A stretch of DNA of 64,000 bases from Parus major. Its lineage: Eukaryota; Chordata; Aves; Passeriformes; Paridae. A program made the position numbers and the translations under genes. Below the pieces are notes generated by a model. That model was not told the origin of the DNA, did no database searches, and saw only the letters and a list, made by a program, of their open reading frames with translations. Location of the stretch: assembly GCF_001522545.3 (NCBI RefSeq), contig NC_031774.1, forward strand, positions 51,614,269 to 51,678,268, in the 5' to 3' direction. Shown one piece after another: positions 1 to 12,228 of this stretch; position 1 is the first letter of the stretch; each line of letters opens with the position of its first letter.

Positions 1-473
1 GAGCCAGGGATGGGGAGGTGACAAGCCCAATTAACTGGGACCCACCCCGGCAGGGGCAGTGGTGTCACCTGATGGAAACTTAATGGTGAGGTTAAACGGC
101 TGCCTCACAGATCCAACACAGTTCGTGCTGCTCTGAGCAGGAGCTAATTTGTCAATTTTTGAGGCTTTTCCCACTTGTCTTACTGGAGGCCAGGCTCTGG
201 TCTTGCCCCATAGAGCCAGACCAGCTGGAAGTGTTATGAGATCCAGCAGGTAATGGAGATGAAGTGATGGAAAAAGCCACTTGGATATGCCCTAAGCAGC
301 TTTTTTCCTATTAGGGCTTGTCTGGGGTAAGGAGAGCAGAGGAGATGTTGGGTACATTTATCTGACAGAAATTCTCTTTTGCAGATGACCAGCACCTGCA
401 CCTAGACAATTTTGCCTGGTGATGGTCTGGTCTGGTTGTCCTGGTAAAACCCCACCAGTGCTGCTCTACCCAG
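1..473. other. Unannotated non-coding DNA
   Basis: I see no exon, RNA gene or recognisable repeat in this stretch. Base composition is ordinary and open frames are short. It ends where the CR1 fragment begins. Confidence 0.5.
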
Positions 474-683
474 ATCACAGAATTATGGAATGGCTTGGTT
501 TGGAAGGGACCTTAAAGACCACCTTCCACTAGACCAGGTTGCTGAAAGCCCCATCCAACATCTCCAGGGACGGGGTAGCCACAGCTTCTCTGGGTAACCT
601 GTACGAGTGCCTCACAGTAAAGAATTTCCTCCTAACATCTCATCTAAATCTCTCCCCTTTTACTTTGGAGCATTTTATTCTGG
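474..683 (-). repeat. CR1 LINE 3' fragment
   Basis: This is a 5'-truncated copy of the CR1 non-LTR retrotransposon, the dominant interspersed repeat of birds. On the + strand it starts with ATCACAGAATTATGGAATGG, the reverse complement of the CR1 3' terminus. It then runs through the diagnostic phrases 'ttggaagggaccttaaaga', 'ccactagaccaggttgct' and 'cagtaaagaatttcctcc'. The order and orientation place the element's 3' end at 474 and its truncated 5' side near 683. The right edge is approximate because similarity fades after about 655. It cannot encode a protein. An internal piece is missing compared with the usual consensus: the phrase leading up to 'ccttccactagacc' is shortened. Confidence 0.93.
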
Positions 684-999
684 CACAACTAATTGTGGCA
701 TGATCTGGCCAGCCTGAGCACAAGTGCTGCTCAGAAGGATTGATGCTGTGCCTGGCCATGAAGGATTTCAGCGGCACTTCTTGGGGACGCAGGGCAGAGC
801 GGGGCTGGGGGATTGCAGTCACATGCTGCTACTGCAGGGCTGGAGGAGAATTAGTAAAATTTGCTGCAGGATTCCCACACCCTTGCAGCAGAGACTGGCA
901 CTGCATCCCGAGGGCCTCTGATTCAGCTCTTTCTCCCCTTGGTCTCGATTGCTAGCACTGTTTTTTATCAGATGCTACGGACTATAAAGTGATTTTCCT

Positions 1000-1240
1000 A
1001 AAAGCCGCTATTCAGAGCAATTCCCTCCCCCACCCCCGATGCTATTATTTAATGAAATCAATACACAGCGTTGTTACATGTTATGTTGTTTGTAAGCTAT
1101 AAGCTTTCAAGCTAGGAATTAGAACAACATTATTCAAAGCCTTTTCAATTTGCTGTGCCTGCCAACTTATATGTTGATTATGGCATTTTGTCCAAATAGC
1201 ATCAACTTGCTAAATGATAGTAAGAAGTTTAGGTGTGTTA
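1000..1240. other. AT-rich candidate regulatory block
   Basis: This low-CpG stretch has many homeodomain-like TAAT/ATTA words and no repeat similarity that I recognise. Its texture resembles vertebrate conserved non-coding elements, but conservation cannot be judged from one sequence. I infer function weakly. The surrounding 684-3,029 stretch otherwise shows nothing I can name. Confidence 0.15.
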
Positions 1241-1335
1241 ACAAGAAGGATTGGAGCCTGTCATCAGGATTCACCTGCATGACAGCAGAGATGTGACTTC
1301 ATATACTTTGTTTTTCCTACCTGTTCCTCAGTTTG

Positions 1336-1351
1336 CTTGCATGCATGCAAG
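1336..1351. repeat. Perfect 16-bp palindrome
   Basis: CTTGCATGCATGCAAG reads the same on both strands. The core is alternating purine-pyrimidine (TGCATGCATGCA). This could be a chance event or a paired binding site. It is not part of a longer hairpin. Confidence 0.9.
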
Positions 1352-1741
1352 GCACAGGCTCCTTCCAGGCACTGTCAGACCACACCATGTGCTGACTGCT
1401 AAAATGAGAGCCAAGGTGTGAGCCTGCAGAGGCTCTGGAAGCTGCACCCAGGCTGTGCCAAGTTTCCCTGAGCTCTGTGCTGTGCCAAAGGATCATGATG
1501 GAGGCTGTAACACTGTCAGTGTGTCCTTGCCCAGGGGAACCCACCTGGGTCCCTGAAGCAAGGCTGGGCGACGGCTGCTGCTGAAAAAGCCCCTCATCTT
1601 CCCCTTTCTGAGCTTTTTTTTAATCTGTAATTTTACAGGTGCATTAGTGCAGAGTCCAGAATTGAACTTCTCTCCCTTCTCATAGGCAGGAGGTAGGGGG
1701 GCAAATATTATTGATAGAATGGCCTCAGCTCCCTGAATGAA

Positions 1742-1767
1742 ATTCCCTGCTCATTCCCTGCTCATTC
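1742..1767. repeat. 11-bp tandem duplication
   Basis: The unit ATTCCCTGCTC occurs twice head-to-tail, followed by the first four bases of a third copy. It is a short local duplication with no sign of function. Confidence 0.9.
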
Positions 1768-3029
1768 AAGTGACAGGGCTGCAGCCACGCTGGCTCTTAG
1801 TGCTTCCAGCAGTGCCCCACAGACCCAGCAGCAGCGCTGCAGCTCTCAGTGCCAACATGATATCTTCATTCAAAGCTTTCCCTTTTGAAACAAAGCCTCT
1901 GTAGTGAGATAAGATCTGAGGAGATGCTGTCGGGTTAGGGGCTCAGTGAGGTGATGAGTGAATGAATTGCAGCATACAGCCCCCAGCTCCCACAGATCCT
2001 TTGCATTTGTTTATGCAAAACATTTTATCTACATGAGAAAGTAGCAGCGCATCCCTCCCCTTCCTGGGCAGACCCAAAACGGTGTGTGTAAGTGATGGTG
2101 GGAGAAAGTGGGGCCAGGAAAGGGGGACAGAGGAGACAGATGCTATCAGGGATGCAGGGTCTGTCCTGTTTTGCCAGCACCATTATGTTGGTTGGATCAG
2201 TGGCTTTTCACTCTTCTGCTGCCAGAGAATATCTGTGCTGGCAAATGTCCCAGTGCTGATGCAGTTATATCACTTGAAAAGGAGTTTGTTGGCATTGTTT
2301 GCTATCTCTTAAGAGCCAGCCCAAGATATTCCAGCTGAAGGAGGTTGCAATAAGCTGCATTTCCTTAAGGGTGTTTGCTGAGAGGTGTGACCTGTATCTG
2401 GGGAAGGTGGGGGTGCTTGGCAAGGAAAAGATATCCTTGTAAAAACATCAGTCCACCAACCACTTGCAAATTCATATACATTTCTGCTACTGAAACAAAA
2501 ATCAAGGAAACAAACCTCAGGGGTTTGGGGTGCTCTCCTGCATGCTTTTTGAACCTCTGCCCTTACTGGGAGAGCCAGAAAATTGAAAGCAGGAAAAGGG
2601 GAGCAGTTTCATATTTATGAGAACCACTAAGCCACAAAGACCAAGGGCTTTACCAGAGGAGCTCTAGGAGGTCCTGTGGTGGTGGTGAATGGACCATTCC
2701 AGGCTTTGCAGGATGTTACTACTGGTCTAGCAGTGAATGGGAGTCCCTGGTTATGAACTGTCCCCCTGGTGCTAGTGGGCCAGCCCAGAGCAGCCCACAG
2801 AGGTGAATTCATGCCCACAGAGAGATGTCCCATTTGAGGTCTGTGATGCACACTTTGCTCTGCTCTTGTTCAGCACCCTGTGAGAAGGTCCAGGTGACAC
2901 ATGTCCTGCTTCTCTGCCCTCAGTTCTCACAGAGGACCAGAAATTGCACAAAAGATGGTTGTGACTCAGGCTAAATGACTACTGTGCAAGGGATACTATG
3001 TGCTCATATTATCACTCTGTCCCCTTCAG

Positions 3030-3170
3030 ATTTTTAACTCGTTTGACCAAATGAGACAAAATTTCAGGAATCTCAGAAATACTGAGCTCCCTAAGTTCCA
3101 TGAATATGAAGACCTGTTACCACTCCTAACACAGGAAAGGAACAGCAACTCATCTTTCTCTGTGTGTTTG
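3030..3170 (+). CDS. Candidate internal coding exon, gene unknown
   Basis: A 141-nt block is bounded by a good acceptor (pyrimidine-rich run ending CCCCTTCAG, bases to 3,029) and a good donor (TTG|GTAAGAA at 3,170/3,171). It is open in the frame whose first codon starts exactly at 3,030, giving 47 codons in phase 0 at both ends. The peptide starts IFNSFDQMRQ, has FHEYEDLLPLL near residues 23-33, and ends SNSSFSVCL. It is hydrophilic, with several Asn, Arg and Glu residues and an N-S-S sequon near its end. No Cys-rich or membrane segment is seen. I do not recognise the family and give no function. No neighbouring exon in a matching phase was found within the window, so the parent gene would need introns that extend outside or are hard to see. 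Alternatives are a chance open block or a decayed exon. Confidence 0.42.
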
Positions 3171-3590
3171 GTAAGAATTGAGCTTCACCTTTAAGATGTT
3201 TGTAAGAAACAAAACTTTTTGCTGTACACAGTACTATTTGTTTCTTTGATTGATTGCACTTGTCTGTTTTACTGTATGAAGATCCCAAGTAGGGCTCCAT
3301 GACACTGAGACTCAGGGTTTATTCAAAGCCCAGGGGCAGGACAGCCTTTCCATCTGTGCTGGACCTTGTTGTGCCATGGTACTTTGGGAGGAGAGGGACG
3401 AACAGGGGAGCAGCTGCTCTTCAGATGTCCCCTATGGACAAACCTTGTAACATAGCCTGGAGATGCTGGCCTGCACTGATGGCCTGGAACAGGAACAATC
3501 AGGTGATACAGACCAAGACAGCCCTGGCATTCATCAGGGTGATTTGGCTGTCTGTGCCAAAACCCAGAGCAGTGAGTTTAGAGAGACCCC

Positions 3591-3616
3591 TGACCTGACC
3601 TGGACCTGGACCTGAC
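3591..3616. repeat. Short TGACC/TGGACC tandem repeat
   Basis: Two TGACC units are followed by two TGGACC units and a broken TGACAG unit. It is a short minisatellite-like patch. TGACC is a nuclear-receptor half-site, but the direct-repeat spacing (0-1) makes a functional receptor element only a guess. Confidence 0.7.
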
Positions 3617-6600
3617 AGTTTGTTTGCTGTGTAAGTCTGTTGGGAAGAAAGGTAACAACAACCTGAATATGCCTGGAGAAGTCAAATTTGGATGATGATG
3701 GATTGGTAGAAAGCAGGCTGATGATGTGCTGTAATTTCTCTCTTGAATTTTGGAAGGATTAGTGGGTGAGGGAGCTTTAGACACTGCTCATGGCAAGGCA
3801 CCAGAATACCTGAGGATTGCGTTCAAAGCCTGATTTTGTGCTGCTGTTGTAAACCAGTGCGGGAACTGACGTGGATTTGCTGGTGCTGGTGGTGCTCAGC
3901 AGGTATTTCAGGGCAGTGATACTAGAGTGGGGCAGGGCAGCATGGGCTGGGTGTCACACAGACACACACTGCTGGCATGGAGGGGACATGCCTCTGGGGC
4001 TTACGGGGCTGGCACGGGTGTTGCAGCATCAGCTGGTTACTGAATCACAGCCTCCAGGGCTGGGAGTGGATTTTTGAAATCCATCTGCCTGCCATCAGTG
4101 ACCCCAAACAGCAGCAGTGCTGAAGGACAGTCCTTTCTTCATGACATCAAAAGGTGTTCCAAGTCCCTCTGTCACTGGTATCATGACAAAAACCTGGTCC
4201 CAAGCTCTCTCAGTTATGAGGTCTCTATGGACTTTAGAGCCTATTTCTGATCTAGTTCATCCATCCATGTGCAGCACCTGGGAATTGCTTCCATTTGGAG
4301 CAAAGTTTGATGTCCGTGATCTGGGAGGGTCCAGAGCTGGTGTGCACTGCATGGGTGGGGTGTAACCCTGTGTGCTGGAGTGCACTGATGCAGAAGGCAG
4401 AACTCACTGCTCTTGGTGCTTCAGGATACAAAGGCAAGAGGGGCCAAACCCAGCTTGTTAAGGTGTATCACCAAATCAAAGGCTTATCCTGAGGATGCTG
4501 GCAAAGACAGTCCCCTAAGCATGGGGGGGTTTCCACCACAGGGTTCCACCCGAACAAAAAGGACACATTTGTTTTCAGGCACTGAAATCAATTAAATATA
4601 AACAAAGAATAATAAAAAAAAGAAGGTATTTTTACATAGGAACTTTAAAGTAAGGAAGAAACACTTTCCATTCAAGACCAAATCCAGACACAATTCCCAA
4701 GGTGGGAGTTACAATAGAAACTATTTTCCTTTAGTAACATTCACAGAATTCCCTTTATTGCAGTGTAATGGTCGCAGCACACAGCACATTGGCACAAATG
4801 ACATAGTTTAGACAGAAATAAAACTTGTAGTCTGAATGAATGTCTTTTAAAGTCATCTGTTGTTTTTTTGCCATCTCCTTTCTTATTTAATCTCCTGCTT
4901 TACTATGTGAAGTAGAAAAAGACCCCAGCTCAGTGACCAGGGGTGTGTGTGCCTGCATGCAATGAGAAGTCCCGATTACACAGAGACAAGACTCACCCCC
5001 AGCAAAGACTGGCAGCCTTTGCTAATGACAAAAGGATGTTACCAGTTTCAGCATCACACTGCTTTTACTCCAAATAATGAAAATGCCTCTATTTTTCTAG
5101 CATATTCACTGGATAGATTTTGCCACATCCACTGTATAAGTAGTTTTGCTGCTACTTTCGTGTAAAATCAGCTATTTTTTTTCCCCTTGTAGCTCTGTGT
5201 AGATCTTTTCTAGAGTAAGAAGGACGCCCAAAATACAACTGCAGTTATATATCTAGACAAGCATGCAATGGATAGAAAAGGGCCAGGTGTAGCACATGAA
5301 ACTGTCTGCATTTTCTACCACAATCCAAACACCAGGCTGAAAATATCCCATGATCCTGTCCCAAAATAAAAGGAAAAATCCGCCACAACATGAAGATTTT
5401 CTTGCCTTTGTTCAGACTCCCATCAATTCAGAAAACTGCACATTGATGCTATTCATGCTAATTATTATTCCTGAAACAAAACCCACATAGCACAATGTTG
5501 GGAATTATTTTCTCCTTTGGGATGGCTTTTGTGGTGAGCATTGTGTTTGCCTCTACAACATATTGTTCCATTTGATTTCATGTAGTTTCATAACTCCTAC
5601 AAAAAAAACCAGAAACCACAACCAAATCAAAAACCTCCCGCAAAAACGCCAAAAACTTTTGATTGATAACTTAGCACAAATCCCTACTTTCTTCAGCACT
5701 ATTTTTCACAGCACAAATGATATGCACAGCTCATCCAGTCTTGCAGTCTTGCAGCTTGAAAGGTGTTTGCTGTATTATCTCACTTAGATAATTATGTAGG
5801 CACTGGTGAACATCACTTTGAAACAGTCAACAAAGTAAGGTGAAAACCTGAATTATCTTTGTTTTCACACATTTTGGAATGCTGATAGAAAACTCAAGTA
5901 GCAACACCGAGAGGAGCATTGTACGTGCACATTTAGCTGTGAAGAGTTGCCTCAGTTCAGCTCCATGGAGCCACAGGAGCAGTTATGAGACCAGATGTTT
6001 TTCATTCATTAAACAGCGCTGGCCAGCATGTCATTCTGAGCAGAAAAATGTTGGGATTTCTGGAGATACCTCTTTGTGATGTGAGCTTTGGTTTTATACC
6101 TGATCCTGCTGTGTGCAAGCACTGCACGGTTGGACCTGGGGGGTGTGAGCTGGAAATAAACCCCAGATCCAAGGCACAACTGCACACACCTATCAGCCCC
6201 CAGGAGAAAGGGTGAATTTCTGGTCCCACTGAATCTGGTAGGAGCCTTCTTATCAGCTTCAGTGTGTTTTACTTTGGCTGTCTGGTTGTTTGGCCTCAAA
6301 CCCCACGTTTATATGTCTTGAGCAAAAAAAGAGTTCCTGCAGCTGTTGGTAGTAATAAGTCTCTTCAACCAGTCACTAGGGAATAACTTCACTCATTTGG
6401 ACACACAAAGCCAATGTAATGCAGGGATGTCAAAAAGCAACCATGGCTGGCACCTGCAGGGAGGCTGAAAAAGTCAATTCAGGATGACTTTAGTTCTGTA
6501 TTGACTTCCCAAGAGCCTTCCCTGCATGAGAATGGTGGGGTTCAGCCAGGAAAATGCTAGAGCCAGCTAGAGGAAAGTGCAATTACAGGTGATGATTATA

Positions 6601-6768
6601 GATAAGGAGTGTCTCTCAGGATGCCCCTTGCTTCCTGGTCCAGCCCAGAGGAGTTTAGACTGGAAAGCAAGCAGCATGTGGAGTAAGACATGGGTTTAAA
6701 CTTCAATTTTCTTTTAGAGGTCAGCAATTTTAACACTTCATAGAGATGTCACAAGATCTGTGAATGTG

Positions 6769-6878
6769 GTTTTTTTGTTGTTTTTTTTTTAGTTTGGTTG
6801 TTTGCTTTGTTTTTGTTTTGTTTTTTGTTTTTTGCTTTTTATTTTGGTGTTTTGGCTTTTGGGTTTTTTTTTTTCAAA
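6769..6878. repeat. T-rich low-complexity tract
   Basis: About 110 bases are dominated by T with scattered G (runs of TTTTG and TTTGTT), ending in a long pure T run. It resembles a degenerate simple repeat or an old reversed poly(A). No source element is recognisable next to it. Confidence 0.8.
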
Positions 6879-7100
6879 GGTGAATTTTATTTTTCTTGGA
6901 ACAATTGAGTTTGGTAGCTTTTCAAGGAAATTAAACTCAGATTTTTTTTTTTCTTCATTTTTGAATGGTAACTAAACTACTATTGCTGGCACTGTGAGGG
7001 CTCCTGCTGAGTCAAAGGAAAGCAAAGATTCCTGTGCTTGCCAGCAAAGCTCCCTTTGGGATGAGTCTAGATTGGCAAAGAGGGTTCCATGTGATCCTAT

Positions 7101-7172
7101 ATATTTTTATGAATACCTGTATGTATCTGTATCTATCTCTATATATCTATTCTTGTGTCTGTGTATATCTGT
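7101..7172. repeat. Degenerate TATC/TATG microsatellite
   Basis: Repeated TATCTG, TATCTA and TATATC words run for about 70 bases with many interruptions. It is an old decayed tetranucleotide repeat. Confidence 0.7.
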
Positions 7173-9089
7173 AGGAAGACAGGAGATTTTAAAAACAAAA
7201 AGCTTAACTCCAGGAAATTAACCACTTATCGAGTCCCAATGGGCACTGCTCATTCAAAAATATTTTCATTTTAAAATACTTGTGTTATTTTAAAAAAAAA
7301 TATTTCCCATTAAATCGAGATTCAGGAGGATTCTTTCAATAGACTGTGTATTTTTTAGGAGTGTGGAGGGAATGGAAGGTGAGGTAAAGTTATCAGAAGC
7401 ACCAACAACTCAATGTATGAGCATCACAGTGAGAATTTCAAGAGTGGATTGAATTTTTTGCGGGGTTCATGCCTTGGTGAAAGGTTTTCACTGGTACCAT
7501 GATGAAAACCTGCCCTTCAGCCCATGTTTTGAATGTGGGACAGAAAGAGCTCTATGATCATTTCTTGTCAATAAGGGTGAATTCTGGGATGGGAAGAGGG
7601 AATTTTTCCTGGTACATGATGTACGAGGGAAGAGGCAATTAGTTTACTAGCTTTGTGCACTTTGACCCTTTTATACATGCTAAGTGCTTTGATGGTAGTT
7701 TGAGGTTAGAATTAGGATCATCTGTTAGTCAGATTTCAAGTTAATTAAGCAGCCAATCTGCTCACACTGGAAGGGGCTTGTGTATGATTATGAGTCACCC
7801 ACTTGGGTAACTGATATTTGTTTATTTTTAGGCAGACTATGAGGCACCCAGACATCACGGCAATGGGTTCCAGATCAGTACTTTAAATATATGAAATATA
7901 CTGGTGATTTGGACCTTGCAGATGAGAGGAGTGTCTGCTTTCTCACAACCTCTCCCTTTGTAGAAGATGAGGTCAGGCTCATCACATGAAGACAAATTCC
8001 TTATCCTAAGTATAGTTAAGGCTCATTCCTGAAATATACAGAAAGCATTATTTTGGGATGGATCTGTATGTACTTTTGCAGCCCTTGGTAGGCCCTGTAT
8101 TTCTAAGTGAAAGAGTTGGTCTTATCTATGGAAGAGTATAAAACTGTGTGGCACTGCTTTAATAGCATCCAAATTTTTTTGTGCTTTGGACCTTTATTCT
8201 TGAAACGTGGTGCTGAAAGTGTGGCTCCATAAAAGTACAAGAGGTTGGCAAAAGTGAGGCAAAGAAAGTACAGTAGGATTTGGGAATAGAGGTGGGGGTC
8301 TCAGGTACCATTGAAACAACTTGCCTGTCTTCAGAGGTGATTTCACTCTATAATCCCTTTAATGAATGCATCAAGCTCCTTTCCATACTTAATCAAGCTC
8401 CTGTCCCTTCCCACCCCAGAACCTCCAGCTTCTCACTGCCATCCTAAATGAATTTGTGACCATCTCAGGCCCATTTGTTCTTGTGCCAGTGCTGACTTTC
8501 CTTCAATAGATTTTCTTATAGGGCACATCCCAATTTGTTTTGTTGAGAGCAGGAGGAAAATTTTTGTTGTCCACATTTCTGCATGAGGAATTGGAAACAG
8601 AAGGAAAGCTGTGTCTAATAAGGACTTTTCCAGGGGCCAGTGCCTCCTCCTCAAGAGGAGTAAGTACTTTTCTTAATTTCCATTTCTTTTCCTCGATTTT
8701 TGCCTCCTCCTTTTCTCCATCTCAGATTTCTCCCACTGGCCTCCTGTTTTGTTTTCTGTGGCACCTGGTGTGTGCATCCCCTGTCACTCCTGTCCCTTTG
8801 CTGTGGGTGATCATGGCTCAGACACAAACCCTGCCACCTCTGGGGTAAGGCAGCCGCCCATCTTCTCTGTGTGGAAGGGCAGCAGTGGAGACAAAGGTGA
8901 CACAGGCTTCATGGCATGTTATTTGCTCTTGGTTATGGGGAAAGCATGGGGTAGAGGGACATAAACACCACCAATTCCCCTGCAGAAGTGACTTTGGACC
9001 GTGCAGGATGACAGGAAGAAAGACAGACAGAGTGAAATGGAGACCTGGCAGCTTGTTCACACTGCTGGATACCAGGAGTCCCAAACATT

Positions 9090-9720
9090 TATCTGTGGAT
9101 GCGAGATATGGAGCATTAATTAAACTGTGTAAACAATCGTTTATTCATTCTTACTCTATTGCACAGAAAAATGAAATGCTGGGAATTAGGTATCTTTCTG
9201 GAAAAGTGTAATTTTTATAAGAATTGCACTAAGCAAAGAGTTGACTTAATTTAGAATCCCCCTTTTATGTATTTATGTCTTATTATTGTATTTTCAACAT
9301 TGTTTTTGTTTAGTGTATTTTGTGTAAGCAGTCACTTAATTAGCAATGGCTTTATTTAACTATTACAAAAATGATTTCTGTATTTTTATAGTATTTGTTT
9401 TAGCATTGTAACTACATAAGCACTGTCCTCTCTTCAGTTTCCAGATGGGAACAGCTGCATTTTCATTTCCTGGAAACGGGTTCTTTTAGGATCGTTCCTT
9501 GAGATTATTTTGCTCTATACATTTCACATTTGATCACTTCTGCAATGAAATTTGATGAGTTTTCCTTATAGCAGTTTCCAGTGCAATGGTACTACAGCAT
9601 CATGATTCTGGTAAATGCAGTGAGAAGACTTTTACATAAACTCTTTCTATATCGTGATTGCAATAGAATGTGAAGAAAAATTTTGATAATGATGGTGAAA
9701 TTAAAATGAGGCAATTTTGT
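9090..9720. other. AT-rich candidate enhancer-like region
   Basis: This long AT-rich, low-CpG stretch is free of recognisable repeats. It has many TAATTA, TTTAT and GTAAACAA words, including GTAAACAA (forkhead type) just after 9,128. Such stretches are often conserved regulatory DNA in vertebrate gene deserts. I cannot test conservation, so this is a pointer rather than a call. Confidence 0.15.
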
Positions 9721-12228
9721 GCATGATTTCAGACTCTGAGACACCTTCTCACAGTGGTTTCGCCCCAGCTGGTGCTGGTCATGGAACCACATGAAGGAGG
9801 TTTATTCCTGGGTGACTGGAAAGGGTTTTTCTGTGAGCCACGGAGGCCTGGCAATGTCAGTGGGATGGAGGAAGCCTTCTGCCTCGAGCCAGCGGCACAC
9901 ATCTCATGCTATTACAAACCAAATTAAATCAGCAGTGTTTTTAATAAACAATTTAAAAATATCAGACGTGGCAAAACAAACCTGGAGACAACAGAAACAG
10001 TGTTGTTTTTAGAGGTGGCAGAGAACAGAACATCCTTTTCTTGGAAACACTACACGTCCAGGAGGAAAGCGGCTCCTTTGCAGCGTCTCAGCTTCCCCAG
10101 ACGCTGCTCACACAGTCCCAAGCAGTGCTGGCCCATGGAAACCCATGTGCCAATGTTTGTAGAAGCATGAGCTTCCAGCTGTCCCAGGGATATTCCATCT
10201 ATCAGTCACCTAAATAAAAATTCCTCTTGCAATTCTTCCATGTGAGGGCTAAAATGATTTGGTAATAACCTAAGAAATAAGTAATTTAGATAGAGAAAAA
10301 GAAGGGCTTTTAGTGACCCAAAAGCAATCGTTCATTTTGAATGTTAGTGGCACAAATGATGCCTGGGCCTTGCCCTGTAGTCTGTTATTTTAGCTGATGA
10401 CCAAGGAGTAGGTAGCTGCCATGCTTTCCACCTTGGCAACTGCAGCTCTGGGCTGGGTTTGGCTGCTGATACGTGAGAAAGGACCACTTCAGGTTGTGTT
10501 GATGCTTGAGTAGTCTGAAAACACACTGATGATTGCTTATTTAATAAAGGAATAGGCCAGCCCTCACTGCAAAATCCTGAACATCCAAATACACAGAGCT
10601 GAATAATTTCCCCAAAGTAACTTTGCAAAGTTCAGATACAGGTAAGTCTGCCTGAGGGGTAAGAAGCGAAGAGACTTGAAGTGGGTATTTCCATGGAAGA
10701 GCAAGAAATGAACTAAAAAGGGCTGGTGTCTTTCTGTGGGTGTTTGCCATTGAACTCCCAGTATCACAGGTACCATTGCTGAGGGTTTGGGGAGACTCTA
10801 GGGAGACTAATACATACACTTTAGACTCTAGATAACTTTGATTTAATTCTTGGACTACCCACTTTGAAAAAAACACATTATGAAAGTATTAAGAAATGAT
10901 TTTGTTTTGTCAAAGACTACTGGTTTAATTCTTGGGCTGGTGTGCTCCTTGCCTACCTCTGTTCCTCAGCTTTAACAGTTCTTCAGCTCTGAGGCACCTC
11001 TTGGAGCAATGACCAGGTTATTGTGAGAAATGATAGTCCCAAAGACCTAGCTGACTCACGAAACTTTACAGGGAGTGGGGGAAAATGTCTGTTTAGCTCT
11101 GTTTCAGTTCTGTTGGCATAAAGTTAAGATGTATAAAATGTCCTGGAGGATGTCAGTCCTTTGGGTGACTTCATGCAGGTGTGCCACCGAATAATACAGA
11201 AAGCTTGCCTGGTTTTCTTTGTTCCTGACCCTGCTTCCCCTCCAGACCCAGCCCCATCCTCGGTTGTCCGCTGCCTCACCTGGACATTGGGCCCTGGTCA
11301 GACCCTCCTGTCCACCTGGGGAAGTGTTTTAATCCTCCTTCCTTCACAGGAAAGAGGCAAAAGTACAATAAAAATCAAATCTCTTCACTGGGGCCTGGGC
11401 AAATATTCCACTGGCTGGCCTCTGCAAGCTATTTTTGTTTAATAAAATGCAGCAGAGGAGGATTTCTCAGGAGATTCTCTGCTTCACTCCATACTGCAGG
11501 GTCAATATTTTAACAACTTATTTTTCCCATGTGTTTATACTCTTTGAGTAAGTGTTTGTGCTGGGATGCCTGAGGTGGGACTGGCACCACTGAAATGAAG
11601 GGAGAGAGGAGTTAGCAGCTGTGACCCTCAGCCTATCATGCAAAAACACCATGAACAAGATTCTCCAAACACAGGCTCCAGCCATGGGCAGTGAGGGCTT
11701 TCTTGTGTGCTTCTAAATGCAGAAGTTGTAAGAGTCCACAACATTAAATTATAGCAGAACTAACTGTGGTTGACTAGAGAGAGGTGAAAATGTGAAAATC
11801 AACAGATATAAAGTATTTGAGGTTACCCAGGGCTGAACTCAGTCCCTCACACAGGATTTTATTTTAAATAAAAGCAATGAAATTATTAAAAAAATACAAA
11901 CTTGATTAGCACAAAAGGCCTGTTGTCATGGATTCAGGGTTCTGTAGATTCACATGACAAACTAAAAGGTCATTAAAAAAGGCTAAATAATGAGTGGGGT
12001 TTCTGCCCATATTTGGGTCTGCAGTGGGCACTAAACCATGGGTGAAGTAAACATTTCTGGGGGAATTGTTAACTCTCAGGTCTGCCCTGAGAATTCCCCC
12101 CAAGAATTGCTCAAATCCCAGAAACAACTTAGTTACTGAAATGGGTGTAATCTACTTCGTCTTGGAAAAGTTATGTAGTTATGGAAATGGAAGGAAAGGA
12201 TCTAGCAGGTATCTTCATTGCTGGGTTT

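Larger units (their letters stand above)
3171..12228. other. Intronic or intergenic DNA
   Basis: This is about 9 kb without a supportable gene. The open frames here (for example about 8.54-9.21 kb) lack splice signals, conserved motifs or good composition. Small tandem repeats and a T-rich tract within it are listed separately. Several AT-rich stretches, best at about 9,090-9,720, have the look of regulatory DNA, but this is only texture. Confidence 0.5.
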
